A stretch of DNA of 64,000 nucleotides from Streptomyces parvus (lineage in GTDB: Bacteria > Actinomycetota > Actinomycetes > Streptomycetales > Streptomycetaceae), in assembly GCF_014648875.1 (NCBI RefSeq), contig NZ_BMRY01000009.1:1-64000 (forward strand), written 5' to 3'. Positions 36,813 through 46,277 of this stretch are shown in pieces. The translations under genes and the position numbers were made by a program. Position 1 is the first letter of the stretch, and each line of letters starts with the position of its first letter. The notes under the pieces were generated by a model. The model ran no database searches. It saw nothing but the letters and a program-made list of their open reading frames with translations, and had not been told where the DNA came from.

Positions 36813-36972
36813 ATGCCGTCGACGACGTATCGGATCGCGTCGACGATTTCGCGACGGGAGTGCTTCTCCGGCAGGCCACCGCGAGCCGTGTCGCAGGCCG
36901 CCGGCGGCAGCAGCGGTTCGACCAGAGCCCAGTGGCATCAGTGGTATCCGACGGATAGCGAGGATGACGCAT
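36811..36972 (-). pseudogene. 5' fragment of an IS5-family transposase
   Basis: Minus strand starts MRHPRYPSD and continues, with a frameshift, as CDTARGGLPEKHSRREIV then DAIRYVVD. This parallels the first 57 codons of the transposase at 40348-41192. Everything after codon 57 is missing. Confidence 0.8.
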
Positions 36973-37071
36973 GACGGCCGCCCCAGCGATGTGACGGAGG
37001 CCGTCCGATCGGCGACGGACGGTCCCCTTGCGGACAAGATCTCCGGGACCGGCTATGAAATCGAGGGTCGC

Positions 37072-37431
37072 TCAAAAGAGTTGAGCTGGGCGACGATGTG
37101 ATTGACCAGCTTGTGGTTCGGCTGGACGGCGGCGTCCGAGGCGACGGTCCCCGTGATGAACCGGCGGAACTCGTTGAGCTTCTGCGAGACGACAGCCCGC
37201 TCATATGCCTCCAGCCCGGTCAGCGCCGAGCCGGTAGCCGACCTCGCGAGTCCAGATCAGCGGCGGCCAGCGGCCTCGTCCTTCAACGCTCCGAGACCGG
37301 ATCTGACCTGGTAGGCGGACAGGTCCCTCGCGCGGACGAACTGGCCGAAGCCCAGCCCGGCCGGGCGGTCTTCGAGGAGCACGAAGCGGACGGTGTCACC
37401 GCGGCGTCTGGCCGCATCTCCCTTCCTGCCG
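37072..37431 (-). pseudogene. Degraded RacP-like gene (copy of 41257-41676)
   Basis: The 5' end reads GDAARRRGDTVRFVLLEDRP and DLSAYQVRSGLGALKDEAA, parallel to the intact RacP gene, then the frame is lost. At DNA level the similarity continues to ATCGAGG...TTGAGCTGGGCGACGATGTG. Together with the transposase fragment on its left it repeats the order IS5-RacP seen at 40.4-41.7 kb. Confidence 0.8.
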
Positions 37432-37699
37432 TGGTTTGTCGTGGGCCGGGCAGGCCGGGTTCCCGGCGCGTCACCGGCCAAGCGAGACAACTTGCACCTT
37501 TTGACGTGTCTTGTGAGGGTGAGACAGTGGGAGTGGTGAGGTCGTTCCGTGGGTGACGTGCCCACCAGACATGGGGACGGGCCAGGCCAACCAGGCTGAT
37601 CGAGCAGGGCAAGGACCAAGGTCCTCCTCCCCGACGGCAGCTGAGCGGAGGGCACGGACCCGAACCGGTCCTCCGCCGATCACCGGAAGGAAGAGCACC

Positions 37700-38257
37700 A
37701 TGACCAACGAACTGCACGGCAGCAAGGTCGCCATCCTGGCCACCGACGGCGTGGAGCGCGTCGAGCTCGAAGAACCTCTCGGCGCACTGCTGGGCGCCGG
37801 AGCACAGGCCGAACTCCTCTCCCTCCACACCGGCGAAATCAACGCGCGCCAGATGGACATCAACCCGGCCGGAACCTTCACCGTGGACAAGAAGGTCGCC
37901 GACGCACGCGTGAGCGACTACGACGCGCTCCTGCTGCCCGGCGGCACCATGAACCCCGATCAACTGCGAACCGACCCCGACGCCGTCGCCTTCGTGAGGG
38001 AGTTCGTGGAGACCGGCAAACCCGTTGCCACCATCTGCCACGGACCCTGGACCCTGGCAGAGGCTGACGTGCTGCACGGTCGCCGCCTCACCTCCTGGCC
38101 CAGCATTCGTACTGACCTGCGCAACGCCGGCGCCGAGGTCGTCGACGAGGAGGTCGTGATCGACCGCCAGTTGATCTCCAGCCGCGGCCCGCAGGACCTC
38201 CCCGCCTTCTGCGCGGCGATCATCGAACACTTCGCCAACGCACCGCAACCCGCCTGA
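37700..38257 (+). CDS. DJ-1/PfpI-family protein (YhbO/YraA-like)
   Basis: 185-residue class I glutamine-amidotransferase-like protein. The nucleophile elbow is ATICHGPWTLAEAD with Cys near 113. The acid Glu in VERVELEEP and the SWPSIRTDLRNAG segment are typical of YhbO/PfpI-type stress proteins involved in protein or nucleotide glycation repair or chaperone activity. Strong GGAAGGAAG ribosome site. Lies with the formaldehyde dehydrogenase in the same direction, consistent with carbonyl-stress defence. Confidence 0.88.
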   Translation: MTNELHGSKVAILATDGVERVELEEPLGALLGAGAQAELLSLHTGEINARQMDINPAGTFTVDKKVADARVSDYDALLLPGGTMNPDQLRTDPDAVAFVREFVETGKPVATICHGPWTLAEADVLHGRRLTSWPSIRTDLRNAGAEVVDEEVVIDRQLISSRGPQDLPAFCAAIIEHFANAPQPA

Positions 38258-38447
38258 TCGGCAGAAGACGCGCTTGACCGGGCGCGTGGCACGCAGCGTT
38301 AGTGCGATGGCACGCAAGAGGGTGTGGCGCTGGCCTGCATACCTCGGGTGTAGCCCTACGTTTAGGAAAGCCGACGTCGCAAAGTCGCCCAAATGACCGC
38401 CGACACTCACTCGGCCGAGTCACCGTGAATCAGCAGAGGAGATCGTC

Positions 38448-39641
38448 ATGGCAAGCAGCAACCGCGCTGTCACCTTTCAAAACCCGAAAGACATGCGCGT
38501 CGAGTCGCTCGACTTCCCGAAGCTTCAGATGCCGAACGGGAAGAAGGCCCCGCACGGAGTCATCCTCAGGATCGTCGCCACCAACATCTGCGGGAGCGAC
38601 CTGCACATCTACCGCGGGTCCTTCCCCGTGCCCCAGGGCATGGTGATGGGGCACGAGATGACCGGGGAGGTCATCGAGGTCGGCCCCGACGTCGAGTTCC
38701 TCAGTGAGGGCGACCTCGTCTCCGTCCCGTTCAACGTCGCCTGCGGCCGATGCCGCAACTGCAGGGCGCGCCGGACCGAAGTCTGCGAGACCACGAACCC
38801 CAAGGTGTCCTGCGGAGCGTACGGCTTCAACCTGGGCGACTGGACCGGCGGCCAGGCCGAGTACCTGTTCGTCCCGTACGCCGACTTCCAGCTCCTGCGC
38901 TTCCCGGACAGGGACCAGGCCATGGCGAAGATCCGTGACCTGGCGCTGCTCTCGGACATCCTGCCCACCGCGTTCCACGGTCTCATGGAGGCCGGTGCCA
39001 AGCCGGGCTCGACCGTGTACATCGCCGGCGCCGGCCCGGTCGGCCGCTGCGGCGCAGCAGCGGCGCGGCTCCTCGGGGCGTCCTGCATCATCGTGGGCGA
39101 CTACCACAAGGACCGCTTGGAGCTGGTGAAGAAGAACGGCTGCGAGACGATCGACCTGAGCCAGGACGCAGCGCTCACCGACCAGATCGAGGCCATCCTG
39201 GGCGAACCCATGGTCGACTGCGCAGTTGACTACGTCGGCACTGAGGCACACGGCATCGGGCGTGAGGCCGAGGACATGGACCCGGCCTACGCCCTCAACC
39301 AGGTGCTCGACGCCACCCGCGCGGGCGGGGCCACCGGAGTCATCGGCGTCTACGGCGCCGACCCGCTCGCGAAGTCGAAGGCCGAGCAGGAGGGAACGTA
39401 CCCGCTCGACTTCGGCAAGGCCTGGATCAAGTCGCCGCGGATCGCCGCCGGGCAGGCACCGATCATGCACTACAACCGCGAGCTGATGATGGCGATCCTG
39501 TGGGACCGCCTGCCCTACCTGAGTGCCATGCTCAACACGAAGGTGATCAGCCTCGACGACGCCCCCGACGCCTACGCGACCTTCGACACAGGAGTGTCCG
39601 AAAAGTTCATCATCGACCCCCACGGCCTCATTCCCGCCTGA
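38448..39641 (+). CDS. fdhA: Glutathione-independent formaldehyde dehydrogenase (zinc-dependent, FdhA type)
   Basis: 397-residue medium-chain zinc dehydrogenase oxidising formaldehyde to formate with tightly bound NAD. Catalytic zinc ligands in ICGSDLHIYRG and GHEMTGEV. The structural zinc loop is CGRCRNCRARRTEVC, and the Rossmann motif is IAGAGPVGRCGAAAA. The long insertion around the GADPLAKSKAEQEG segment and the IAAGQAPIMHYN segment are typical of the dismutating, glutathione-independent enzymes rather than plain alcohol dehydrogenases. GAGGAG ribosome site; followed by a strong terminator, so it is a single-gene unit or the end of one. Confidence 0.92.
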   Translation: MASSNRAVTFQNPKDMRVESLDFPKLQMPNGKKAPHGVILRIVATNICGSDLHIYRGSFPVPQGMVMGHEMTGEVIEVGPDVEFLSEGDLVSVPFNVACGRCRNCRARRTEVCETTNPKVSCGAYGFNLGDWTGGQAEYLFVPYADFQLLRFPDRDQAMAKIRDLALLSDILPTAFHGLMEAGAKPGSTVYIAGAGPVGRCGAAAARLLGASCIIVGDYHKDRLELVKKNGCETIDLSQDAALTDQIEAILGEPMVDCAVDYVGTEAHGIGREAEDMDPAYALNQVLDATRAGGATGVIGVYGADPLAKSKAEQEGTYPLDFGKAWIKSPRIAAGQAPIMHYNRELMMAILWDRLPYLSAMLNTKVISLDDAPDAYATFDTGVSEKFIIDPHGLIPA

Positions 39642-39687
39642 GGCCCGCCCTCATCCGTCCCTGCGAACTCATAAGCGACGGCGTAGT

Positions 39688-39725
39688 GGGCAGTCCGTCA
39701 CCCCCGACAACGCGACGGACTGCCC
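39688..39725 (+). terminator. Strong hairpin after fdhA
   Basis: Perfect 12-base arms GGGCAGTCCGTC and GACGGACTGCCC with a 14-base loop, 46 bases after the stop. Confidence 0.8.
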
Positions 39726-40347
39726 AGGTGCCCCAGGGGACGGTTGGTACACGCTGACGCCGTAGGCGCTCAGCGCATCAGCCATCGGTTGGAAGAAGGT
39801 CGTGCCGCCGCAGCGCAGTCGCCGACCGCGACAGGTGGGCGGGAGGTGTGGGCGGCGCTGTGCCTCGCGCCAGTGCAGGACTCCTGGTAGAAGACGTTGC
39901 CGGAGCGGGCGGCCGTTATCCGCCGAGCTGACTGGGGTCCATGCTTTCTTGGACAGCGCTTCATCGTCGGTCGTCGGTACGGCGGGAGACGCGATTGCGA
40001 CTGCTGTATCTCAAGCGCCGCACCGACTGTGTTACTAAACGCCGACTCGTTGCGCTGGCGCCGGTTCTGCCGTACCCCGGTGGCGCAGCGGACCGCGGAC
40101 GGTGGATGAGCTCGGACACGACGGGCGTGCAAGCACACTGGCCCTCCTCGACCTCATGGCTGACCGCTACCGGTGCTCCGGACCCGAAAAGAGCTTGCGG
40201 TCTCTCGGGCCAGCGGCACGTTCACCCGGCCAGCCAAGGCGCAGGCTGCGGACCGTGCTTCCTCCACCCAGATGCCCCTGGCGGTCCTTGATCAGCAGCC
40301 TTCGACCTGTACGCGTGGCCCGGCCCGGAGCCGGGCGAATAACCAGT
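39726..40347. other. Gene-poor stretch before the IS5-family element
   Basis: No intact gene. A plus-strand segment near 40,105-40,200 reads DELGHDGRASTLALLDLMAD and RYRCSGPEKSLRSLGPAA, which looks like a protein fragment with real composition, but I cannot name its family. Confidence 0.35.
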
Positions 40348-41192
40348 TCAGGCGCACGTACTGGGCTTGCTGGCCCAGGCGGAGCCCGCCCCGTTGCGGG
40401 TCAGACGCTTGGTCATCAGCGTGATCGCCGCCCAGGTGATCAGTGTTTCGGAGTGCTGGACGAGCCGTTCGTAGTCCCTCGCGGCCGGCGAGCGTTCATC
40501 ATCCATGCCAGCGAGCGTTCAACGACCCAGCGGCGGGGCAGCAGGACGAACCCGGAGGAGTCCTTCGGGCGGGAAACGGTCTTGATCGTGAGGTTCAGAT
40601 GCTTCTTCGCCCAGGTAATGAGCTTGCCCGCGTAGGCGCGGTCGGCCCAGACGATGGTGATCTCGGGGTGCATGAGACGGAGACGGAAGAGGACTTCCTT
40701 GGCCGCGGCGGAGTCATGCAGATCGGCCGGGGTGACCATGACCAGCAGCGGCAGGCCGCGGGTGTCGACCACGAGATGCCGTTTGCGGCCATTGATCTTT
40801 TTGCCTGCATCGTAACCGCGGGAGTCCTTGCCGACGGTCGATGCCGCTTTGACTGACTGCGAGTCGATGATCGTCGCGACGGCTCTGGGGCCTTTGCCCA
40901 CCTCGCGGCGGATCCGCTGGGTCAGGGCGTCACGGATCTGACCGGTGACACCGCGGGCAGCCCAGCGGGCCATGAACCCCCAAACGGTCCTCCAGGGGGG
41001 GAAGTCCGCGGGTAGGGCCCTCCACTTGCAGCCGGTGTCCACGACATATCGAATCGCGTCAACGATCTCGCGCCGGGGGTGCTTCTCCGGCCGGCCGCCG
41101 CGGGCGGTGTCGCAGGCCGGCAGCGGCAGCAGCGGTTCGATCAGGGCCCACTCGTCATCCGTCATGTCCGACGGATAGCGGCGCTGACGCAC
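40348..41192 (-). mobile_element. IS5-family transposase, frameshifted near its C-terminus
   Basis: DDE transposase. N-terminus MRQRRYPSDMTDDEWALIEP and the DUF4096-like zinc/HTH region are intact. The acidic triad appears as IIDSQSV, IVWADRAYAG and WVVERSLAWMMN. After MNARR the reading frame breaks near 40485, and the true C-terminus (ARDYERLVQHSETLITWAA, then ITLMTKRL) continues in another frame to a TGA at 40348. All catalytic residues precede the break, so activity is not excluded but is doubtful. Terminal inverted repeats could not be fixed. A 5' fragment of the same element is at 36811-36972. Confidence 0.88.
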
Positions 41193-41256
41193 TTCCCCTC
41201 CCGTCTGTGACCTGCTGCGGGGCCGGCCGGCTTCGCCGGTCGGCCCCGTGGATCGG

Positions 41257-41676
41257 TCAGGCGCTGGCGATGAGGTCGAGGGTGGATTCGATGGAGTTGA
41301 GCTGGGCGACGATGTGCCGTACCCACTTGTCGTTCGGGTGGGCGGCGGCGTGCGGGGCGACCGTGCCGGTGATGAACCGCCGGAACTGGGTCAGCTTCTC
41401 GCCCACGACCTGCCGCTCGTAGGCTTCGAGCGCGGCCCGCTCCGCTCCGAGCTGGTAGCCGTCGAGACGGTTCCAGATCAGCGGAGGCCAGCCCTTGGAC
41501 GCGGCCTCGTCCTTCAGCGCGGCCAGGCCGGAGCGGACCTGGTGCGGGGAGAGCGCGCTCGCACGGACCAGCTGGTGAAACTCCAGCCCGGCCGGGCGGG
41601 CCTCGAACAGAACGAAGCGGACGGTGTCCGCGTGCCGTCTGGCCGCGTCCCCTTTGCGCCGGGAGGCGCGGGGCAC
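41257..41676 (-). CDS. RacP-family protein
   Basis: 139-residue protein of a type found with integrated or plasmid elements in Streptomyces and usually annotated RacP. It has an N-terminal winged-helix-like segment (RHADTVRFVLFEARPAGLEF, then LSPHQVRSGLAAL) and a conserved C-terminal VRHIVAQLNSIESTLDLIAS. Starts at GTG two bases after the stop of the DUF6192 gene, so they are co-transcribed. Its function is not established; a DNA-binding or replication/segregation role is only inferred. A broken copy lies at 37072-37431. Confidence 0.75.
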   Translation of the reverse strand: MPRASRRKGDAARRHADTVRFVLFEARPAGLEFHQLVRASALSPHQVRSGLAALKDEAASKGWPPLIWNRLDGYQLGAERAALEAYERQVVGEKLTQFRRFITGTVAPHAAAHPNDKWVRHIVAQLNSIESTLDLIASA

Positions 41677-41678
41677 GA

Positions 41679-42692
41679 CTACTCGCCCCGCAGGATCGCC
41701 GCGAGCTCGTCGTCCATGTCGACCTTGCCGGTGTCGACCGCCGTTTCGATCCAGTCCAGAGTCGCTTTCACCTTGGCTACGTTCTGGTGGACGATGGTGC
41801 GTTCGTCCTCCGACAGTTGGCGGTCGCGCAGGCCGGGGACGGTCCGGCCAGCTGCGGCGACGAACGCGTGGAAGGCGGTCACCAGGTCAAGGAACTCCAC
41901 CGCCCGGTCGATGTTGCGGACTGCCGGGGCGACGGGGTTCGTGCGCTCGAAGTGGTCAAGGGCTTGCCGACTGCGCTCGGCCTGGGCAGAGTTGACCTGG
42001 AAGCGGGCGGTGTCATCGCTCATCGCCTTGAACGCGACGTCCGGCCTGCGGAGCAGGCTGGTCGCGGCGGTCGTCGCGACCTGCTCGTCGCGGGTGAATT
42101 CCTCCACCACCCGGACCTTGTCCTCCGAGGACACCTTGGCCGCGACCTGGGGACGCTTCAGGAAGTCGGTGGTCACCGCAGCCGCGACCTCGGCGTCCCG
42201 GGCCAGCGAGTGGATCGCGGTAACCTTCTCCTGCGGGGTGATGGGCGTCTCGACCTGCTGGCCGACCTGTCGATTGGCGTCGTCCTTGGTCCAGCGGGCC
42301 TTTCCCTCCGGGAGCGTCAGGATCGTCGCGAACCGCCTCTCCTCGTCCTCGATACTCGCCAGCGACCGGTGGACCGTGTAGGACGCGAGCTCGGGACGGC
42401 GTCGTTCCTTCGGCCACCGCGACGCCACCCACCTGGCCGTCTTCACCGTGGAGAACCTCAGGCCGATGTCCTCGGCCAGGCGCGTCAGCGATTCCTCGAC
42501 CGTGTACTCGCTGTCCCCGGTTTCGCCGCCCCGCTGCCGCATCGGTTCGACCTCCAGGGCCCGGTCCCCGATCGTGAACTGGCCGCGGGTCTGCTGTTCA
42601 ACGACGTCCCGCAGCTCGGCCACGATCTGCTCGTAGCGAGACTGGCTGACGGCGCCGATGGTCTCGTTCTCCTCGGACATGGCTTTCACCAT
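41679..42692 (-). CDS. DUF6192-family protein
   Basis: 337-residue hydrophilic protein with many Arg and Glu residues, recognised as the DUF6192 type that accompanies RacP on Streptomyces mobile elements. It has SRYEQIVAELRDVVEQQTRG and QFTIGDRALEVEP near the start, a middle helix-turn-helix-like region (RLAEDIGLRFSTVKTARWV), and repeated IHSLARDAEVAAAVTTDFL-like segments. ParB-like in style but without a clear ParB box. ATG 42692 is preferred because GGGAG lies nine bases upstream; an in-frame ATG at 42680 is an alternative. Molecular role unknown. Confidence 0.7.
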   Translation of the reverse strand: MVKAMSEENETIGAVSQSRYEQIVAELRDVVEQQTRGQFTIGDRALEVEPMRQRGGETGDSEYTVEESLTRLAEDIGLRFSTVKTARWVASRWPKERRRPELASYTVHRSLASIEDEERRFATILTLPEGKARWTKDDANRQVGQQVETPITPQEKVTAIHSLARDAEVAAAVTTDFLKRPQVAAKVSSEDKVRVVEEFTRDEQVATTAATSLLRRPDVAFKAMSDDTARFQVNSAQAERSRQALDHFERTNPVAPAVRNIDRAVEFLDLVTAFHAFVAAAGRTVPGLRDRQLSEDERTIVHQNVAKVKATLDWIETAVDTGKVDMDDELAAILRGE

Positions 42693-42847
42693 CCAAGTGC
42701 GCTCCCAGGCGCGGCACTTCGGGCCGTGACAGGACAAGGACCGCATCTGTTTCCGAGAGTCAGACCGTAAATACGAAGATCGCAAGGAATGACCGCAATT
42801 GACCGTTCCGTGAACGAAACTGGTCCAAGGATGTGTTCGCTCAGTGG

Positions 42848-43159
42848 TCACTGTGCACGATCCGCGTACGGATCCTTCCGCTTCCGCCAGGCCCCCACGA
42901 CGCAGCGCCGCGAGCAGAACCGGGCGTCCGAACGACGGTCGACACCCGCCACCCAGCGGGCCCCGCACTCGGGGCACTCGACCAGGCCGACCTTGTCCCG
43001 GACAGCTGCCAACCGCTTCCGCAGCCGCTGTTCCTTGCGCCACTGCCTGGAACGACAGACCGACGAGCAGAACACCGCCTCGGGCCGGGCGTCCGGCCTC
43101 AGCCGTTCACCACAAGCCCGACAGTCCCTCACTCTGGCCCTCTCGGCACCCTCAGACAC
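42848..43159 (-). CDS. Small zinc-ribbon protein
   Basis: 103 residues with two related Cys clusters. The first has CRACGERL and FCSSVCRSRQW, the second CPECGARW and FCSRRCVVGAW. Each should bind one zinc ion. The basic residues between and after the clusters fit a nucleic-acid-binding role. GTG start. Lies upstream of DUF6192 in the same direction and probably belongs to the same mobile module. No specific family name could be assigned. Confidence 0.65.
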   Translation of the reverse strand: MSEGAERARVRDCRACGERLRPDARPEAVFCSSVCRSRQWRKEQRLRKRLAAVRDKVGLVECPECGARWVAGVDRRSDARFCSRRCVVGAWRKRKDPYADRAQ

Positions 43160-43250
43160 CGGTCCAGGCTAGGGGGCAAATCTACCCAGAACCTTGGATC
43201 GGAAACAGCTACTTATACGGGAAGGAAGGTGGCCGGGACGGCAGGCGGCG

Positions 43251-44849
43251 TCACAGCGGAATGTTTCCGTGTTTGCGTTCCGGGCGCGCCTGCCGTTTGT
43301 TCCGCAGGCTCGCCAGCGCCCTGGCGACCTCGATCCGGGTGCGGGAGGGCGGGATGACCATGTCGACGTAGCCGTGCGCGGCAGCCTCGTAGGGGTTGCC
43401 GAACCTGCGCCGGTAGTCGTCGATGAGGCTGCTCTTGAGCGCCGCGCGCTCCTCGGGCGGGGCGGCGGCCAGCTCGCGGCGGTGCAGGATGGGCACGGCG
43501 CTCCTGGCGCCCATCACGGCGATCTCGGCGGTGGGCCAGGCCATCACGCGGTCGGCGCCGATCTGCCGGGAACCCATCACCGCGTACCCGCCGCCGTAGG
43601 CCTTGCGGGTGATGACGGTGACCTTGGGGACGGTGGACTCGGCGTAGGCGTAGAAGAGTTTGATGCCTCGGCGGATGATGCCCTGGTGCTCCTGCTCGAC
43701 GCCGGGGAGGTAGCCGGGGACGTCCATGAAGGTGAGGACGGGAATGCTGAAGGCGTCGCAGAAGCGGATGAAGCGGGCGGCTTTCTCGGAGGCGTCGATG
43801 TCCAGCACACCGGCGAGGTGGCTGGGCTGGTTGGCGACGACGGCCACCGAGTGCCCCTCGATACGGCCGAGCGCGCAGATGATGTTGCGGGCGAAGTCCG
43901 GTTGGATCTCGAGGCAGTCGCCGTCGTCGAGGACCGCGGCGATGACGTCGGTCATGTCGTACACCTGCTGCTCGCTGTCGGGGATGACCGAGTCGAGGGC
44001 CAGGTCCTGTCCGGTGATGCCGGAATCGCAGTCGTGGTCGTAGACCGGGGGGGTGTCCAGGTTGTTGGACGGCAGGTAGCCGAGGAGGGTCTGCACCCAG
44101 GATATGGCGTCCTGCTCGTCGTCGCCGAGGTAGTGCGCGTTGCCGGAGACCCGGGCGTGGACGGCGGGACCGCCGAGTTGTTCGGCGGTCACCTTTTCGC
44201 CCGTGACGGCGGAGACGACCTCGGGGCCGGTGACGAACATGTAGGAGATGTCCTTGACCATGACGGTGAAATCGGTCATGGCCGGCGAGTAGACCGAACC
44301 GCCCGCGCAGGGGCCCATGATGAGCGAGATCTGCGGGATCACACCGGAGGAATGAACGTTGCGGACGCCCAGTTCGGTGTAGTAGGCGATTGACCTGACG
44401 CCTTCCTGGATGCGGGCGCCGCCGGAGTCGTTGATGCCGATGACGGGGCAGCCGACGCTCATGGCGAAGTCGTAGATCTTCATGACCTTGCTGCCGAAGG
44501 CCTCGCCCATGCTGCCGCCGAGGGTGGTGAAGTCGTGGGAGAAGACGCACACCTGGCGCCCGTCGACGGTGCCGTGGCCGGTCACCACCCCGTCGCCGTA
44601 GGGGCGGGGAATGCCTCCTTCGACGGTCCGGTGACGCACGAACTCGTCGAGTTCGACGAACGAGCCGGGGTCGAGCAGCAGGTCGATGCGCGCGCGGGCG
44701 GTGAGCTTGCCCTTGGTGTGCTGCCGGTCCGCGGCCTTCTTCTCGGCGAGGAGGACGGCCTCCTCGTGCCGGGCGGCCAGATCGGCGATGCGGTCGGCCG
44801 TGGACGTGGGGGACTCCTCGACCGGTGAGACAGGCTCCTGGAGCGACAT
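43251..44849 (-). CDS. Acyl-CoA carboxylase beta subunit (carboxyltransferase, PccB/AccB type)
   Basis: 532-residue biotin-dependent carboxyltransferase that makes malonyl- or methylmalonyl-CoA extender units with a biotinylated alpha subunit encoded elsewhere. Seen: HTKGKLTARARIDLLLDPGS at the start, the acyl-CoA oxyanion site IMGPCAGGSVYSPAMTDF, and the biotin-side KAYGGGYAVMGSRQIGADR. Length is normal for the family. The start at 44849 is chosen because AAGG/AGGG sites lie just upstream; the frame is open further. Acetyl versus propionyl preference is not settled by these motifs. Paired TAGGGG boxes precede it, as for the PKS genes, which supports a role in extender supply for this cluster. 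Confidence 0.9.
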   Translation of the reverse strand: MSLQEPVSPVEESPTSTADRIADLAARHEEAVLLAEKKAADRQHTKGKLTARARIDLLLDPGSFVELDEFVRHRTVEGGIPRPYGDGVVTGHGTVDGRQVCVFSHDFTTLGGSMGEAFGSKVMKIYDFAMSVGCPVIGINDSGGARIQEGVRSIAYYTELGVRNVHSSGVIPQISLIMGPCAGGSVYSPAMTDFTVMVKDISYMFVTGPEVVSAVTGEKVTAEQLGGPAVHARVSGNAHYLGDDEQDAISWVQTLLGYLPSNNLDTPPVYDHDCDSGITGQDLALDSVIPDSEQQVYDMTDVIAAVLDDGDCLEIQPDFARNIICALGRIEGHSVAVVANQPSHLAGVLDIDASEKAARFIRFCDAFSIPVLTFMDVPGYLPGVEQEHQGIIRRGIKLFYAYAESTVPKVTVITRKAYGGGYAVMGSRQIGADRVMAWPTAEIAVMGARSAVPILHRRELAAAPPEERAALKSSLIDDYRRRFGNPYEAAAHGYVDMVIPPSRTRIEVARALASLRNKRQARPERKHGNIPL

Positions 44850-44912
44850 ACCAGCCCTACCTTCCAAACATGACGACCCCTGCCTGCGATCCTCCTGGAA
44901 GCGGGCCGCCGG

Positions 44913-44949
44913 CATCACCCCTAATCTAATCGCCCGCCCGTGCCCCTAG
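44913..44949 (-). promoter_or_regulatory. Paired TAGGGG boxes upstream of the carboxylase
   Basis: The coding strand reads CTAGGGG (44949-44943) then ATTAGGGGTGATG (44925-44913), about 65-100 bases before the start codon. The outer box contains CTAG and directly abuts an IS701-family relic. Confidence 0.5.
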
Positions 44950-44954
44950 TAGCG

Positions 44955-45640
44955 CTGGGTCATGTGCCGTCTGTCCGGAGGACTTCGCGGCAGAGATGTC
45001 CGAGCCGTTCGCGCGGGCGGATCAGCACCGGTGGGGCGGGGTCTGTCTGCGGGGTCTGCCGCTGGACGGCGGGCGCGAGCCGGTGGAGCCGGTGGCCGCC
45101 CGCCCGGGCGAGGACGGCAACCGGCAGGCGTTGGCCCGCTTCGTCACTTCCAGCCCGTGGGACGCGGCGCATGTGCGGGCCCGGTCGGCCTGGCGCATGC
45201 AGCCGGTCGCCGGCCCACGGCTCCGGCTCATCGATGACACCGGGTTCCTCGAGGACGGGGACGCATCGGCGTGCGTGGCCCGGCAGTGCACCGGCACCAC
45301 GGGCAAGGCAGCCAACTGCCGGGCCGGAGTCTCCCTGCACCTGGCTTCCAACGGCGCCTGGACTGCGGTCAACCGGCGCCTGTTCCTGCCCGGGAGCCGG
45401 GATCCCGCCTCACCGAAGGCCGATCCCGCCGCAGCGGCCCGCCGTGACAAGTGCGCCCTCCCTGCCCGGGTGGGCCATGCCGAGAAGCGGCGGCCGGCCC
45501 TCGGCATGATCGACAGGACGCGGTCCCGGGGCATCGAGGTGCCCCGGGTCATCGCCGACCGCGGCTACGGTCACACCGCCGCCTTCCGGTCCGGCCCGGA
45601 GGAACGCGGACCCGGCCACGTCAGGCCCTCGGCCCGGCCA
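44955..45640 (+). pseudogene. IS701-family transposase relic, left of the LAL regulator
   Basis: Reads GLPLDGGREPVEPVAARPGE, FVTSSPWDAAHVRARSAWRM, IDDTGFLEDGDASACVARQ and VPRVIADRGYGHTAAF. This is the first two thirds of an IS701-family transposase with the first two acidic residues (IDDTGF, IADRGYG). The start region and C-terminus with the last catalytic Glu are gone, and many residues are changed to Arg, Ala or Pro, a sign of long decay under GC pressure. It happens to be in frame with the LAL gene downstream. Confidence 0.8.
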
Positions 45641-46277
45641 CGTCGAAGGCCGAACCTGGCCAGGCCGGCACCACCACGTCACCCCCGCCCCGGCCGCCCA
45701 CCTTCTGCACCCTCCAGCGACCGAGCCGGTCCCCGAAAGAGACGGCGTCGGCCTGAGCCTCGACCGCGTCGTCCGCGAGCTGCAACTGCTCCTCGCGCCC
45801 CGGACCGGGGCCTGCCCCCGCCTGTCACCGCGGCATGCCGGAGCCCGCACCGGCATGACCAAGCCCTGCCGGCTGCCGTCAAACGGCCGTCGTCGCCCGA
45901 AGGGCGGCCGGGCGGCGCACGGTGCGCCCGCTTCGCGGAAGGGAGGGCACGGCACGGCCCTTCCCGCCGAACCACCGCATCGCCGCCGTGCGGTGCGCAC
46001 GGCCGCCGGGTGCCCGCACCGGGGCGGGCACCCGGCGGGCCACTCTGCCGGAAAACAAACAAACGCCCCGAGAACATCGCCGAACATAAAAACTCAAAAC
46101 GTGTAAAGGTTAAATTTCAATCCGAGTCGGCGCGGATATACGGTCGGCTGCGGCAGCACGTCTGCCAGGGGCTTCGCGGGGCTGCCGCGGCATCTTGTCG
46201 GCAACTCGCCGCAGCATCGGCCATGTTGTTAGCCGGTGCCGTTGTGGCCCGGCTGGTACTTGTGAAAGATTTACCAA
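45641..46277. other. Leader region upstream of the LAL regulator
   Basis: No gene recognised. 45,640-46,030 is GC-rich remnant sequence, possibly the lost transposase tail. 46,040-46,130 is unusually A-rich for this genome (runs such as AAACAAACAAAC and TAAAAACTCAAAACG) and is a likely promoter area for the regulator. Confidence 0.4.
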
